Below, one piece after another: positions 37,758 through 46,875 of a stretch of 64,000 nt of DNA. Position 1 is the stretch's first letter, and the number at the start of each line of letters is the position of its first letter. A model generated the notes under the pieces. The model searched no databases. It saw only the letters and a list, made by a program, of their open reading frames with translations, and was not told the DNA's origin. The stretch is from Bacteroidaceae bacterium (GTDB taxonomy: Bacteria > Bacteroidota > Bacteroidia > Bacteroidales > Bacteroidaceae), in contig JAFRTJ010000047.1 in assembly GCA_017427185.1 (NCBI GenBank), positions 1 through 64,000 of the forward strand, given 5' to 3'. Made by a program: the position numbers and the translations under genes.

Positions 37758-39131
37758 ATGATTTTTTGCAGGAAAAGTATTCTTTTGATAAGCGCCTTGC
37801 TTTTGACTCTCGCTTCTTTCGCACAGAAGAGTAATGTGATTGACGAGGTTGTTTGGGTAGTCGGTGATGAGGCCATTCTTCGCTCCGATGTGGAGAAGGT
37901 CCGCATGGAGTATGGCAATCAGGTCAAAGGCAACCCTTATTGTGTGATTCCAGAAGAATTGGCTGTGCAAAAACTCTTTCTCCATCAGGCTGTTATCGAC
38001 AGTATCGAAGTGACGGATGCCGACGTGAACAATTATGTGGAGCAAGACATCAATCAGAAAGTGTTGTACGCTGGTTCCAAGGAGAAGCTCGAGGAATACA
38101 TGCGTATGACGATGACTCAGATTCGGGAGGAACTCTTTGACATGTACAAGAATCAGCTTACTGTGCGTGAGGTTCGAAAGAGATTGACTTCCGATATCAA
38201 AGTGACTCCTGCTGAGGTACGCCGCTATTTCAAGGACCTTCCAGAGGACAGCCTTCCTTTGATTCCAACTCAGGTGGAGGTGCAGATCCTGGTGCAGCAA
38301 CCCAAGATTCCTCAGGAAGAGATTGATCGCGTGAAAGACAAGTTGCGTGATTATACGGAACGCGTCAATAATGGGACAACCTCCTTCAATGCTCTGGCGC
38401 GCCTCTATTCCGAGGATCCTGGCTCTGCCCGTCAAGGCGGCGAGATGGATTATATGGGGCGAGGTGAGTTGGATGCGGCCTTTGCCAACGTGGCTTTCGG
38501 CTTGACTGAGCCAGGCAAAGTCAGCAAGATTGTGCAAAGTGAGTTCGGTTATCATATCATTCAGCTGATCGACAAGCGGGGAGATAAGGTGAAATGCCGC
38601 CACATCCTTTTGCGTCCTCAGGTGGCCGAAGAGGATATCAATGCTTGCCTGGCACGTCTCGACTCTATTGCCGACGATATCCGCACGGAGAAGTTCTCTT
38701 TCGAGGAAGGTGCTTCTGTCATCTCTGAGGACAAGGACACGCGCAACAATCATGGTATTCTTTCCAACGAGGTGGAGCAGGGCGATCACATGGAGCACAC
38801 TACCCGTTTCGAGATGGGGCAGCTGTCTGCCATTTATCCTGAGTTGGCTCGTGTGGTTGATGGATTGGAAATCGGCGAAATCTCAAAACCTTTCTCGATG
38901 GTGAACAAGAAGGGTGCAACGGTGTGTGCCATCGCTAAACTGAAAAGCCGCATCAAGTCCCATCGTGCCAGCATGAGTGAGGATTTCCAGATCTTGAGAA
39001 ACATTGTGAAGCAGAAGCGTAGTGACGAGCTCATCGAGGATTGGATAAAGGAGAAACAACAGAACACATACGTTCGCATTAACGAGGATTGGCGTGATTG
39101 TGAATTCCGCTATCCAGGTTGGGTTAAGTGA
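37758..39131 (+). CDS. surA: SurA-like periplasmic chaperone/peptidyl-prolyl isomerase
   Basis: The protein has 457 residues with a signal peptide (FCRKSILLISALLLTLASFA). A SurA N-terminal chaperone domain (NVIDEVVWVVGDEAILRSDV) is followed by two parvulin domains at about 172-275 (PTQVEVQILVQQPKIPQEEI, GSARQGGEMDYMGRGELDAA) and 278-380 (KVKCRHILLRPQ). SurA escorts barrel proteins across the periplasm to the BAM complex. Its stop overlaps the start of the OstA-like gene (TGATG), implying coupled translation. Confidence 0.92.
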   Translation: MIFCRKSILLISALLLTLASFAQKSNVIDEVVWVVGDEAILRSDVEKVRMEYGNQVKGNPYCVIPEELAVQKLFLHQAVIDSIEVTDADVNNYVEQDINQKVLYAGSKEKLEEYMRMTMTQIREELFDMYKNQLTVREVRKRLTSDIKVTPAEVRRYFKDLPEDSLPLIPTQVEVQILVQQPKIPQEEIDRVKDKLRDYTERVNNGTTSFNALARLYSEDPGSARQGGEMDYMGRGELDAAFANVAFGLTEPGKVSKIVQSEFGYHIIQLIDKRGDKVKCRHILLRPQVAEEDINACLARLDSIADDIRTEKFSFEEGASVISEDKDTRNNHGILSNEVEQGDHMEHTTRFEMGQLSAIYPELARVVDGLEIGEISKPFSMVNKKGATVCAIAKLKSRIKSHRASMSEDFQILRNIVKQKRSDELIEDWIKEKQQNTYVRINEDWRDCEFRYPGWVK

Positions 39132-40924
39132 TGAATCGCAGATTCCTGGGTATATGTCTCCTAGCCTTGTTTGGTTTGTATGTCGTGTTTGCTATGCCGC
39201 CAGCCAAGCAACGGAAATCTTCCCCCAGACGGCCGTCTGACAGCAGGGTTCACCTGCTTCATGCCGACAAGCTTTATTTCGACCAGTATGTCAACAGCGC
39301 GGCCCAGTTTCTGGTAGGCAACGTCAAGTTCCAGCACGAAGGAACCTTGATGTATTGCGACAGCGCTCTTTTCTACGAATCCACGAATTCGTTTGATGCT
39401 TTCGGCAATGTGCGCATGTTGCAGGGCGATACGCTTTCCCTGACGGGCGACGTGCTTTACTATAACGGTTTGGATCAGTTGGCCCGTGTGCGTCACAATG
39501 TGGTTCTGAAGCATCTCAAAACGGAGCTTTACACGGATAGCCTCGACTACGACCGCCTCTACAATCTGGGATATTTCTTCGAAGGAGGCAAACTGCTCGA
39601 TCAAGGGAACCAGTTGACCAGCGATTGGGGAGAGTACAACCCAGCTACCCGCGAGGCCGTCTTCAACTACAATGTTAAGTTGCTTAATCCAGCTCCCCCT
39701 GCTGAAACCAAGACCACTCTTGTCTCTGATACGTTGCATTACAACACGCAATCTGGAGTCGCTCGTATCTTTGGCCCCTCTAATATAGAACACGGTGAGA
39801 GCCATATCTATTCGGAATCCGGTTACTACGACACCCAAACCGATAATTCCTATCTCCTGGATCGCAGCATCCTCTCCGACAATGGGAAGAAGTTGGTTGG
39901 CGACAGTGTCGTGTGGGATGGTGAGTTGAAGGTGGGGAAGGCTTTTGGGAACGCAGAGTTCGTGGATGTGGTCAACAAGAACATGTTTTCCGGCAATTAT
40001 GCCTATTATGATGATGCGAACGGGTATGCCGAGGCTGCCGATAGCGCCGTGCTGATGGATTTCTCCCAAGGTCCTGACACGATGTATGTCCACGCGGATT
40101 CCTTCAAGGTCTACACCTATTTCATCGACACCGACAGCATGTATCGCACCATGCATGGCATTCGTCACGTGCGGGCGTATCGGTCGGATCTTCAGGCGGT
40201 ATGCGATTCTCTGGTTTACAACAGCAAGGATTCGTGTATGGTGATGTACTACGATCCCATCCTTTGGCAGGTGGGACAGCAGTTGGTGGGCGAGGAGATA
40301 CGCGCTTTCCTCAACGACAGTACGGTGGACAGCGTCCAGGTGTTGCGTCAGGCTCTTTCGGTGGAGCGCATCGACAGCGTTCACTACAATCAGGCGACAG
40401 GCAATGAGATGCATTCCTATTTCCGCGACGGGGAGATCTATCTGACCACGTTGGACGGGAACGTGCTTGTCAAGTATTATCCTTTCGATGACGACAGCCT
40501 GATGATAGGCATGAATCATGTGGAAACGACTGAGCTTAAGCTATATATGGACAACCGTAAGGTGCAGAAAATATGGATGCCGGAAGCCACTGGAACCATC
40601 TATCCCATCCCTTTGATTCCGCCAGAGCAGCTCTATCTGGAGAACTTCGCATGGTTTGACTACATCCGCCCTTCTGACAAGGATGACATCTTCAATTGGC
40701 GGACCAAGAGGGCAGGAAGCGAGCTCAAGGAGAGTGTCCGCCGCGAGGCTCCCAAGCAGCGCCTGAACGAGATTTCCAAGAAAAAGAAGAAGAAGGCTAC
40801 CGCAGAGCCTGAGGATGACCAGCAGGACAAGCAACAGAGTGAGCAGGCTCTAGCTGAAGCGGCATCCGGGAATGCAGAGCCTCAAGCCGAAAAGACTGAG
40901 AATGTTAAACAGAAAGAAAAATAG
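39131..40924 (+). CDS. OstA-like (LptA-domain) protein
   Basis: The protein has 597 residues from the ATG at 39131; a GTG one codon earlier is an alternative. An N-terminal hydrophobic segment (FLGICLLALFGLYVVFA) is followed by OstA/LptA-type repeats (HLLHADKLYFDQYVNSAAQF, CDSALFYESTNSFDAFGNVR, YCDS / YSESGYYDTQT / VRAYRSDLQAVCDSLVY), which build a beta-jellyroll lipid groove. The Lys/Glu/Gln-rich tail (KKKKKATAEPEDDQQDKQQS) is disordered. It probably belongs to the lipopolysaccharide transport bridge, working with LptB (27909). It is coupled to surA. Confidence 0.85.
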   Translation: MNRRFLGICLLALFGLYVVFAMPPAKQRKSSPRRPSDSRVHLLHADKLYFDQYVNSAAQFLVGNVKFQHEGTLMYCDSALFYESTNSFDAFGNVRMLQGDTLSLTGDVLYYNGLDQLARVRHNVVLKHLKTELYTDSLDYDRLYNLGYFFEGGKLLDQGNQLTSDWGEYNPATREAVFNYNVKLLNPAPPAETKTTLVSDTLHYNTQSGVARIFGPSNIEHGESHIYSESGYYDTQTDNSYLLDRSILSDNGKKLVGDSVVWDGELKVGKAFGNAEFVDVVNKNMFSGNYAYYDDANGYAEAADSAVLMDFSQGPDTMYVHADSFKVYTYFIDTDSMYRTMHGIRHVRAYRSDLQAVCDSLVYNSKDSCMVMYYDPILWQVGQQLVGEEIRAFLNDSTVDSVQVLRQALSVERIDSVHYNQATGNEMHSYFRDGEIYLTTLDGNVLVKYYPFDDDSLMIGMNHVETTELKLYMDNRKVQKIWMPEATGTIYPIPLIPPEQLYLENFAWFDYIRPSDKDDIFNWRTKRAGSELKESVRREAPKQRLNEISKKKKKKATAEPEDDQQDKQQSEQALAEAASGNAEPQAEKTENVKQKEK

Positions 40925-40930
40925 ACTACT

Positions 40931-41224
40931 ATGGGAATGTTTACCACCAGACAACCTCGCAAGTTCCGCAGGGTGAGCATCTATACGGATGAACGGCGGG
41001 ACAAACTGGAGAAATTGGTCAACGATGTGAAACGCGAGAAGGGAGAATTGCCTCCTGAGCCTTACGATCCCACGAAGTTCAAAGGGACTTTCAGCGAGTA
41101 TACTCCCCGTGCCAAGCGGCATTCGCAGAAGGGAACACGTCTGTCTTGGCCCATTGCCATCGTTATCGTCATCCTGCTTCTGATCGTTTGGCATTACCTG
41201 CTCACGGGCACCTTCAGATTCTGA
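40931..41224 (+). CDS. Small single-span membrane protein
   Basis: The protein has 97 residues. A basic N-terminus (MGMFTTRQPRKFRRVSIYTD) and a charged cytoplasmic part precede one C-terminal membrane span at about 73-91 (WPIAIVIVILLLIVWHYLL). It lies 6 bp after the OstA-like gene and 21 bp before mutL, clearly within the operon. I recall a similar small gene in this position in other Bacteroidetes, without known function. A link to envelope biogenesis is inferred only from position. Confidence 0.75.
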   Translation: MGMFTTRQPRKFRRVSIYTDERRDKLEKLVNDVKREKGELPPEPYDPTKFKGTFSEYTPRAKRHSQKGTRLSWPIAIVIVILLLIVWHYLLTGTFRF

Positions 41225-41245
41225 GGATTCATAAAGCGTAACTGA

Positions 41246-43105
41246 ATGGATATCATACATCTTTTGCCTGATAGCGTAGCCAACCAGATCGCTGCTGGAG
41301 AGGTTATCCAACGCCCTGCATCCGTCATCAAGGAACTGATGGAGAATGCCGTCGATGCTGGCGCTATGAATGTGGACGTGCTTGTGGTGGATGCTGGCCG
41401 TACGTCCATCCAGGTGATAGATGATGGCAAGGGAATGAGCGAGACGGATGCCCGATTGGCTTTCGAGCGCCACGCTACCTCCAAGATACTCAAGGCGGAC
41501 GATCTTTTCAGCCTTCATACGATGGGTTTCCGTGGTGAGGCTCTCCCTTCGATCGCTGCCGTTGCCCAGGTTCGTCTGCTGACGCGCACCATCGACCACG
41601 AGTTGGGTACGGAGCTTTCCATCGAGGGCTCTCGTGTCGTGTCGCAGGAACCCTGCTCCTGTCCTGTGGGAGCCAATTTCGAGGTGCGGAATCTTTTTTT
41701 CAATGTGCCTGCCCGTAGGAAGTTCCTCAAATCCAATCAGACGGAACTCAACAACATCATCCAGGAGTTCGAGCGTATCGTGCTGGTCAACCCTTCCGTG
41801 TCCTTCACGCTGAGCCACAATGGAGTGCTTGTCACGAAATTGCCCACCAGCAGCTTGCGTCAGCGTATCACCAATGTGTTTGGCAAGCGCATCAATGAGC
41901 AGCTGCTTTCCGTGGATGTGGAAACCAGCCTTGTGCATCTGTATGGGTACGTGGGGAAACCTGACTCTGCCCGAAAGAAGACGAGTTACCAGTATCTTTT
42001 CGTCAACGGGCGCTACATGCGTCATCCCTATTTCCACAAGGCGGTCATGGAGGCTTACGAGCAGCTCATCCCTGCAGGCGACCAGATTCCTTATTTCCTC
42101 TATTTCCAGGTGAATCCTGCCTGCATCGATGTCAACATTCATCCCACCAAGACGGAGATCAAGTTCGAGAACGAGGCTGCCATCTGGCAGATAGTCATCG
42201 CAGCCATCCGCGAGGCGTTGGGACGCTTCAATGCGGTGCCCACCATTGATTTCGATGTCGAGGGAAGGCCTGAGATTCCTGCTTTCGACAGGCAGCCGGC
42301 TTTCTCTGGCACTTCGGCTCCTCGCGTCGAGGTGGACACTTCCTTCAATCCCTTTACCCGCAATGCCGAGTCAGGTTCCTACAACCGCGCTCCTGTGGAT
42401 TGGGACAAGCTCTATGCCGGAGTCTCGAAGGCCGGGCAAGGGGTGGGGCAGGACGCTGAGGAGGCGGATGAGTTCCTTAAGGTTGCTCCCCAGCCTTCCC
42501 ACCAGGACCTTTACGAAGGGCAGATTGACCAGAAGATAGAGACCAGTGGCGAGTATTTCCAGCTGAAGGGACAGTATATCCTGGCAAGTGCCGTATCGGG
42601 CATCATGGTCATTGAGCAGCATCGTGCCCACATGCGCGTCCTCTACGACCGTTATCGCTCGCAGATGGAGGGCAAGCCTGTGTCCTGCCAGGGCCTCCTT
42701 TTCCCTGAAGTGCTTCAGTTCAGCATCGCGGACGCCATGTTGCTCGAGGAGATGACCGACGAGCTGCATGCGCTGGGCTTCGATGTCACTCCTTTGGGGC
42801 AAGGCAGCTTCTCGCTCAACGGCGTTCCGATGGGGTTGGACGGATTGGACCCCAGGCAGGTGCTTTCCAACATGGTGGAGTCTGCCAAGGAGACACCCTC
42901 AGGCATCGAGAACGAAATCCAGCACCGACTGGCACTCACGTTGGCGCGCAGCACCAGCATCCCCGTGGGGCAGGTGCTTTCCCAGCAGGAGATGTCGGAC
43001 CTCCTGCAGTCGCTCTTCGCCTGCCAGGAGTCTGTCTACGGGCCCGACGGCAAGACCATCATCGCCGTCCTGAAGCAGGACGTGCTCGACAAACTCTTCA
43101 GTTGA
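41246..43105 (+). CDS. mutL: DNA mismatch repair protein MutL
   Basis: The protein has 619 residues. The GHKL ATPase motifs are present: ELMENAVDAGA, DDGKGM, TMGFRGEALPSIAAVA. The transducer domain (FVNGRYMRHPYFHKAVMEAY, DVNIHPTKTEIKF) follows. After a variable linker comes the C-terminal dimerisation domain (about 425-619). The motif where endonuclease-type MutL has DQHAxxExxxxE reads EQHRAHMRVLYD here, so the canonical metal-binding acidic residues are changed. MutL links mismatch recognition to strand removal. It is the last gene of the parvulin/OstA operon. Confidence 0.96.
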   Translation: MDIIHLLPDSVANQIAAGEVIQRPASVIKELMENAVDAGAMNVDVLVVDAGRTSIQVIDDGKGMSETDARLAFERHATSKILKADDLFSLHTMGFRGEALPSIAAVAQVRLLTRTIDHELGTELSIEGSRVVSQEPCSCPVGANFEVRNLFFNVPARRKFLKSNQTELNNIIQEFERIVLVNPSVSFTLSHNGVLVTKLPTSSLRQRITNVFGKRINEQLLSVDVETSLVHLYGYVGKPDSARKKTSYQYLFVNGRYMRHPYFHKAVMEAYEQLIPAGDQIPYFLYFQVNPACIDVNIHPTKTEIKFENEAAIWQIVIAAIREALGRFNAVPTIDFDVEGRPEIPAFDRQPAFSGTSAPRVEVDTSFNPFTRNAESGSYNRAPVDWDKLYAGVSKAGQGVGQDAEEADEFLKVAPQPSHQDLYEGQIDQKIETSGEYFQLKGQYILASAVSGIMVIEQHRAHMRVLYDRYRSQMEGKPVSCQGLLFPEVLQFSIADAMLLEEMTDELHALGFDVTPLGQGSFSLNGVPMGLDGLDPRQVLSNMVESAKETPSGIENEIQHRLALTLARSTSIPVGQVLSQQEMSDLLQSLFACQESVYGPDGKTIIAVLKQDVLDKLFS

Positions 43106-43139
43106 CATACATTCATCAGACACATAAAAAAACGAATAG

Positions 43140-44246
<1,107 letters not shown>

Positions 44247-44270
44247 TTTGACAAATTTCTGCAGAAAAAT

Positions 44271-44301
44271 TTTGCCTTTCCGAGGAATTGTTGTACCTTT
44301 G
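44271..44301 (+). promoter_or_regulatory. Promoter of tRNA-Val
   Basis: TTTG (44271-44274), a 19-base spacer and TACCTTTG (44294-44301), 32 bp before the tRNA. Confidence 0.7.
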
Positions 44302-44333
44302 CACCGCAATTCAGCGGAATGGCACCCTTTTAG

Positions 44334-44408
44334 GGGCGTTTAGCTCAGCTGGTTCAGAGCATCTGCCTTACAAGCAGAGGGTCGGCGGTTCGAATCCGTC
44401 AACGCCCA
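44334..44408 (+). tRNA. tRNA-Val (anticodon UAC)
   Basis: The cloverleaf is complete. Acceptor GGGCGTT (44334-44340) pairs with AACGCCC (44401-44407). The D-arm is GCTC...GAGC. The anticodon stem TCTGC/GCAGA encloses the loop CTTACAA, with TAC at 44369-44371. The T-arm is GGCGG TTCGAAT CCGTC. The discriminator is A and CCA is not encoded. Confidence 0.96.
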
Positions 44409-44502
44409 CATTCTTTTTCATAGATTTTTTAGAGTTAGTGTTTCTTTTGAAGTCGGTACCTGTTTGATTATGGTAACGGCTTTTTTTATTTCCTCTTCCT
44501 TC

Positions 44503-44576
44503 AACACGTTCTTCCCCCTGCCTCATCGTGTTCTTTTGTCAAGATTAACGTGTTCTTTCCGCCCTTTCTACTCGTC
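44503..44576. repeat. 22-bp-phased array C
   Basis: AACACGTT (44503), ATCGTGTT (44525), AACGTGTT (44547) and a degenerate TACTCGTC (44569) lie at exactly 22-bp steps. The first three are followed by CTT and then differ. Same architecture as arrays A, B and D. Confidence 0.7.
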
Positions 44577-44587
44577 AAAAAATTCCG

Positions 44588-44631
44588 ATTTCATCGAGGC
44601 GACTTTTCCAAAAACGCCCATTTCATCGAGG
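44588..44631. repeat. Pair of 12-bp direct repeats
   Basis: ATTTCATCGAGG occurs at 44588-44599 and 44620-44631 (32-bp step), directly after array C. Flanks are partly similar (TTTTCC / GTTTTG). No gene is seen here. Confidence 0.6.
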
Positions 44632-44680
44632 TTTTGCACATTTTGCCTAATGTAAAGATTTTTTGTTTAAGTAGTTTTGC

Positions 44681-44830
44681 GACGATGACGATAACGATGA
44701 CGATAACGATAACGATGACCGAATGTTGTTTCCGATTACTCGGATTACTCGGATAACTCGGATAACTCAGAATTCTCAGCTAACCTCTAACCCGCTAACC
44801 TCTAACCCGCTAACCTCTAACCCGCTAACC
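44681..44830. repeat. Three abutting tandem-repeat tracts (6, 9 and 15 bp units)
   Basis: 44681-44720 is a 6-bp repeat (GACGAT/AACGAT, about 6.5 copies). 44734-44778 is a 9-bp repeat (GATTACTCG and variants, 5 copies). 44779-44830 is a 15-bp repeat (GCTAACCTCTAACCC, 3.5 copies). The last tract ends where the truncated LD-carboxypeptidase frame begins. No gene lies between the tRNA and this point. Confidence 0.95.
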
Positions 44831-45320
44831 AGGCAAGGCTAGCGGCACACTCGTGGGCGGCAACCTCTGCACTTTCGCACCCAACCTCAGCACCCAAGCC
44901 GATGCTACGATGGGCAAAGACCTCATCCTCTTCGTGGAGGAGGTGGAGGAGTCGATGCACAACATCGACCGCCAGATGCGCATCCTCCAGATGAATGGCG
45001 TGCTCGATCGCTGCAAGGGCATTATTCTTGGCGAGTTCACCGACTGCGGCAACGAGTTCACCTACGAGAGTGTAGAGGCCATGTTCAACAAGATGCTGAA
45101 GGCGTACAACATCCCTGTGCTCTGCGGCTTCCCTGGCGGTCATGGCGACGTGAACCTGCCCCTCGTGATGGGCTCCAACGTCACCATCGATGTACGCACC
45201 GATGGAGCCACCCTGCAGTTCAACATCGACGGCAACCAACAGCAAGTGAACACAGCCGACATCACTGCTCCCGCTTCGCCCGCCTCCGTCCGCATGCGCC
45301 TGGCAGGAAAGATAGAATAA
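44829..45320 (+). pseudogene. C-terminal remnant of an LD-carboxypeptidase (peptidase S66) gene
   Basis: The frame opens after a TAA at 44826-44828 in the 15-bp repeat and runs 163 codons. It reads SGTLVGGNLCTFAPNLSTQA, then DLILFVEEVEESMHNIDRQM, RCKGIILGEFTDCGNEFTYE and VLCGFPGGHGDVNLPLVMGS. These match the C-terminal domain of S66 LD-carboxypeptidases, which trim the terminal D-Ala from peptidoglycan tetrapeptides. The catalytic Glu and His lie in this part (E in FVEEVEE, H in GGHGD), but the N-terminal domain with the serine nucleophile is absent. The product cannot be active. A GTG at 44853 could start a fragment, but this is unlikely to be a functional gene. Confidence 0.8.
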
Positions 45321-45455
45321 TACGAAACATACAAATAAAGAGGAAAAACGGTAGTCGGCAATGATTACCGTTCATCTTGTATGAAACCAATACAGGATAA
45401 ATGTTTTTATTTCATAAATTTCCATAATTTGTTTCTCTGTTTGGCAAAAAAGCAG

Positions 45456-45463
45456 TATCTTTG
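45456..45463 (+). promoter_or_regulatory. -7 element of purB
   Basis: TATCTTTG, 37 bp before the ATG. The nearest TTTG upstream is not at the usual spacing. Confidence 0.5.
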
Positions 45464-45500
45464 CACCCTGTTTTATTAGGTAACACTTTATAAGCATTTT

Positions 45501-46847
45501 ATGGAACTGGATTTGTTGACAGCTATATCCCCTATTGATGGTCGTTATCACGGCAAGACGGAGCCTTTATCCTTGTATTTCTCGGAGTATGCGCTCATCC
45601 GTTATCGCGTTCGTGTGGAGATTGAATATTTCATCGCCCTGTGCGAGTTGCCCTTGCCTCAGCTGGAGACTTTCCCCACGGAACTGTTTCCTCGCTTGAG
45701 AGCCATCTATCAGAACTTCTCGGAGGAGGATGCCCAACGGGTGAAGGATATAGAAATGGTGACCAACCACGACGTGAAGGCTGTGGAGTATTTCCTGAAG
45801 GAACAGTTCGATGCCTTGGGAGGCTTGGAGCAGTACAAGGAATTCATCCATTTCGGATTGACGAGCCAGGACATCAACAACACGAGCGTGCCCCTGAGCA
45901 TCAAGGAAGCGCTTGTGGATGTGTACTATCCGCAGATAGAGGAGCTGATAGGTCAGCTGGAGGATTACGCTGAGGAGTGGAAGGACGTGCCCATGCTGGC
46001 AAAGACGCACGGACAGCCTGCAAGCCCTACGCGTCTGGGGAAGGAGGTGATGGTCTTCGTGTACCGTCTGAAGCGTCAGATGGCGATGCTGAAGGCTTGT
46101 CCCATAGCTGCGAAGTTTGGTGGCGCTACGGGCAACTACAACGCTCACCATGTGGCTTATCCTCAGTATGACTGGCGCCAGTTCGGCAACCGTTTCGTTG
46201 ACGAGAAGCTGGGCTTGGAGCGTGAGGAATACACCACGCAGATAAGCAACTACGACTGCATGGGTGCCCTCTTCGATGCGATGAAGCGTATCAACACGGT
46301 GATCATCGACCTGAACCGCGACTTCTGGCAGTACGTCTCGATGGAATATTTCCGTCAGAAGATCAAGGCTGGCGAGGTGGGGTCGAGCGCGATGCCCCAT
46401 AAGGTGAATCCCATCGACTTCGAGAACAGCGAGGGCAATCTGGGCGTAGCGAATGCAATCCTGGTTCATCTGAGCCAGAAATTGCCGATAAGCCGCCTGC
46501 AGCGCGACTTGACGGACAGCACGGTGTTGCGCAACGTTGGAGTGCCCATCGGCCATATGGTGATCAGCATACAAAGCACGTTGAAGGGGCTCCGCAAGCT
46601 GGTGCTGAACCAGGAGGCCATCAATCGCGATCTGGATAACTGCTGGGCAGTGGTTGCCGAAGCTATCCAAACCATCCTGCGGCGCGAAGCCTATCCTCAT
46701 CCTTACGAGGCGCTGAAAGCCCTTACGCGAACAGGAAAAGGCATTGACGAACAGACAATCAAGGATTTTATCGAGGGGCTGAACGTAACAGAGTCCGTGA
46801 AGGATGAGTTGCGTGCCATCACTCCTCATAATTATACAGGTATTTAA
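45501..46847 (+). CDS. purB: Adenylosuccinate lyase
   Basis: The protein has 448 residues. The fumarase/aspartase superfamily signature GSSAMPHKVNPIDFENSEGN is at about 295-315. TSQDINNTSVPLSIKEAL and KTHGQPASPTRLGKEVMVFV are further conserved segments. PurB removes fumarate from SAICAR and adenylosuccinate in purine synthesis. It has its own promoter. The pseudouridine synthase gene starts 28 bp downstream, so the two may share a transcript. Confidence 0.97.
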   Translation: MELDLLTAISPIDGRYHGKTEPLSLYFSEYALIRYRVRVEIEYFIALCELPLPQLETFPTELFPRLRAIYQNFSEEDAQRVKDIEMVTNHDVKAVEYFLKEQFDALGGLEQYKEFIHFGLTSQDINNTSVPLSIKEALVDVYYPQIEELIGQLEDYAEEWKDVPMLAKTHGQPASPTRLGKEVMVFVYRLKRQMAMLKACPIAAKFGGATGNYNAHHVAYPQYDWRQFGNRFVDEKLGLEREEYTTQISNYDCMGALFDAMKRINTVIIDLNRDFWQYVSMEYFRQKIKAGEVGSSAMPHKVNPIDFENSEGNLGVANAILVHLSQKLPISRLQRDLTDSTVLRNVGVPIGHMVISIQSTLKGLRKLVLNQEAINRDLDNCWAVVAEAIQTILRREAYPHPYEALKALTRTGKGIDEQTIKDFIEGLNVTESVKDELRAITPHNYTGI

Positions 46848-46875
46848 AACATTAATTTTTTTCAATTTCCAAATT

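Noticed and set aside
39161-40519. Minus-strand frame of 452 codons opposite the OstA-like gene
   Set aside because: Shadow of a well-supported plus-strand gene that is coupled to surA.
45345-45372. Hairpin AACGGTA/TACCGTT after the truncated peptidase as a terminator
   Set aside because: The 7-bp stem has a 12-base loop and no T-run; support is too weak.
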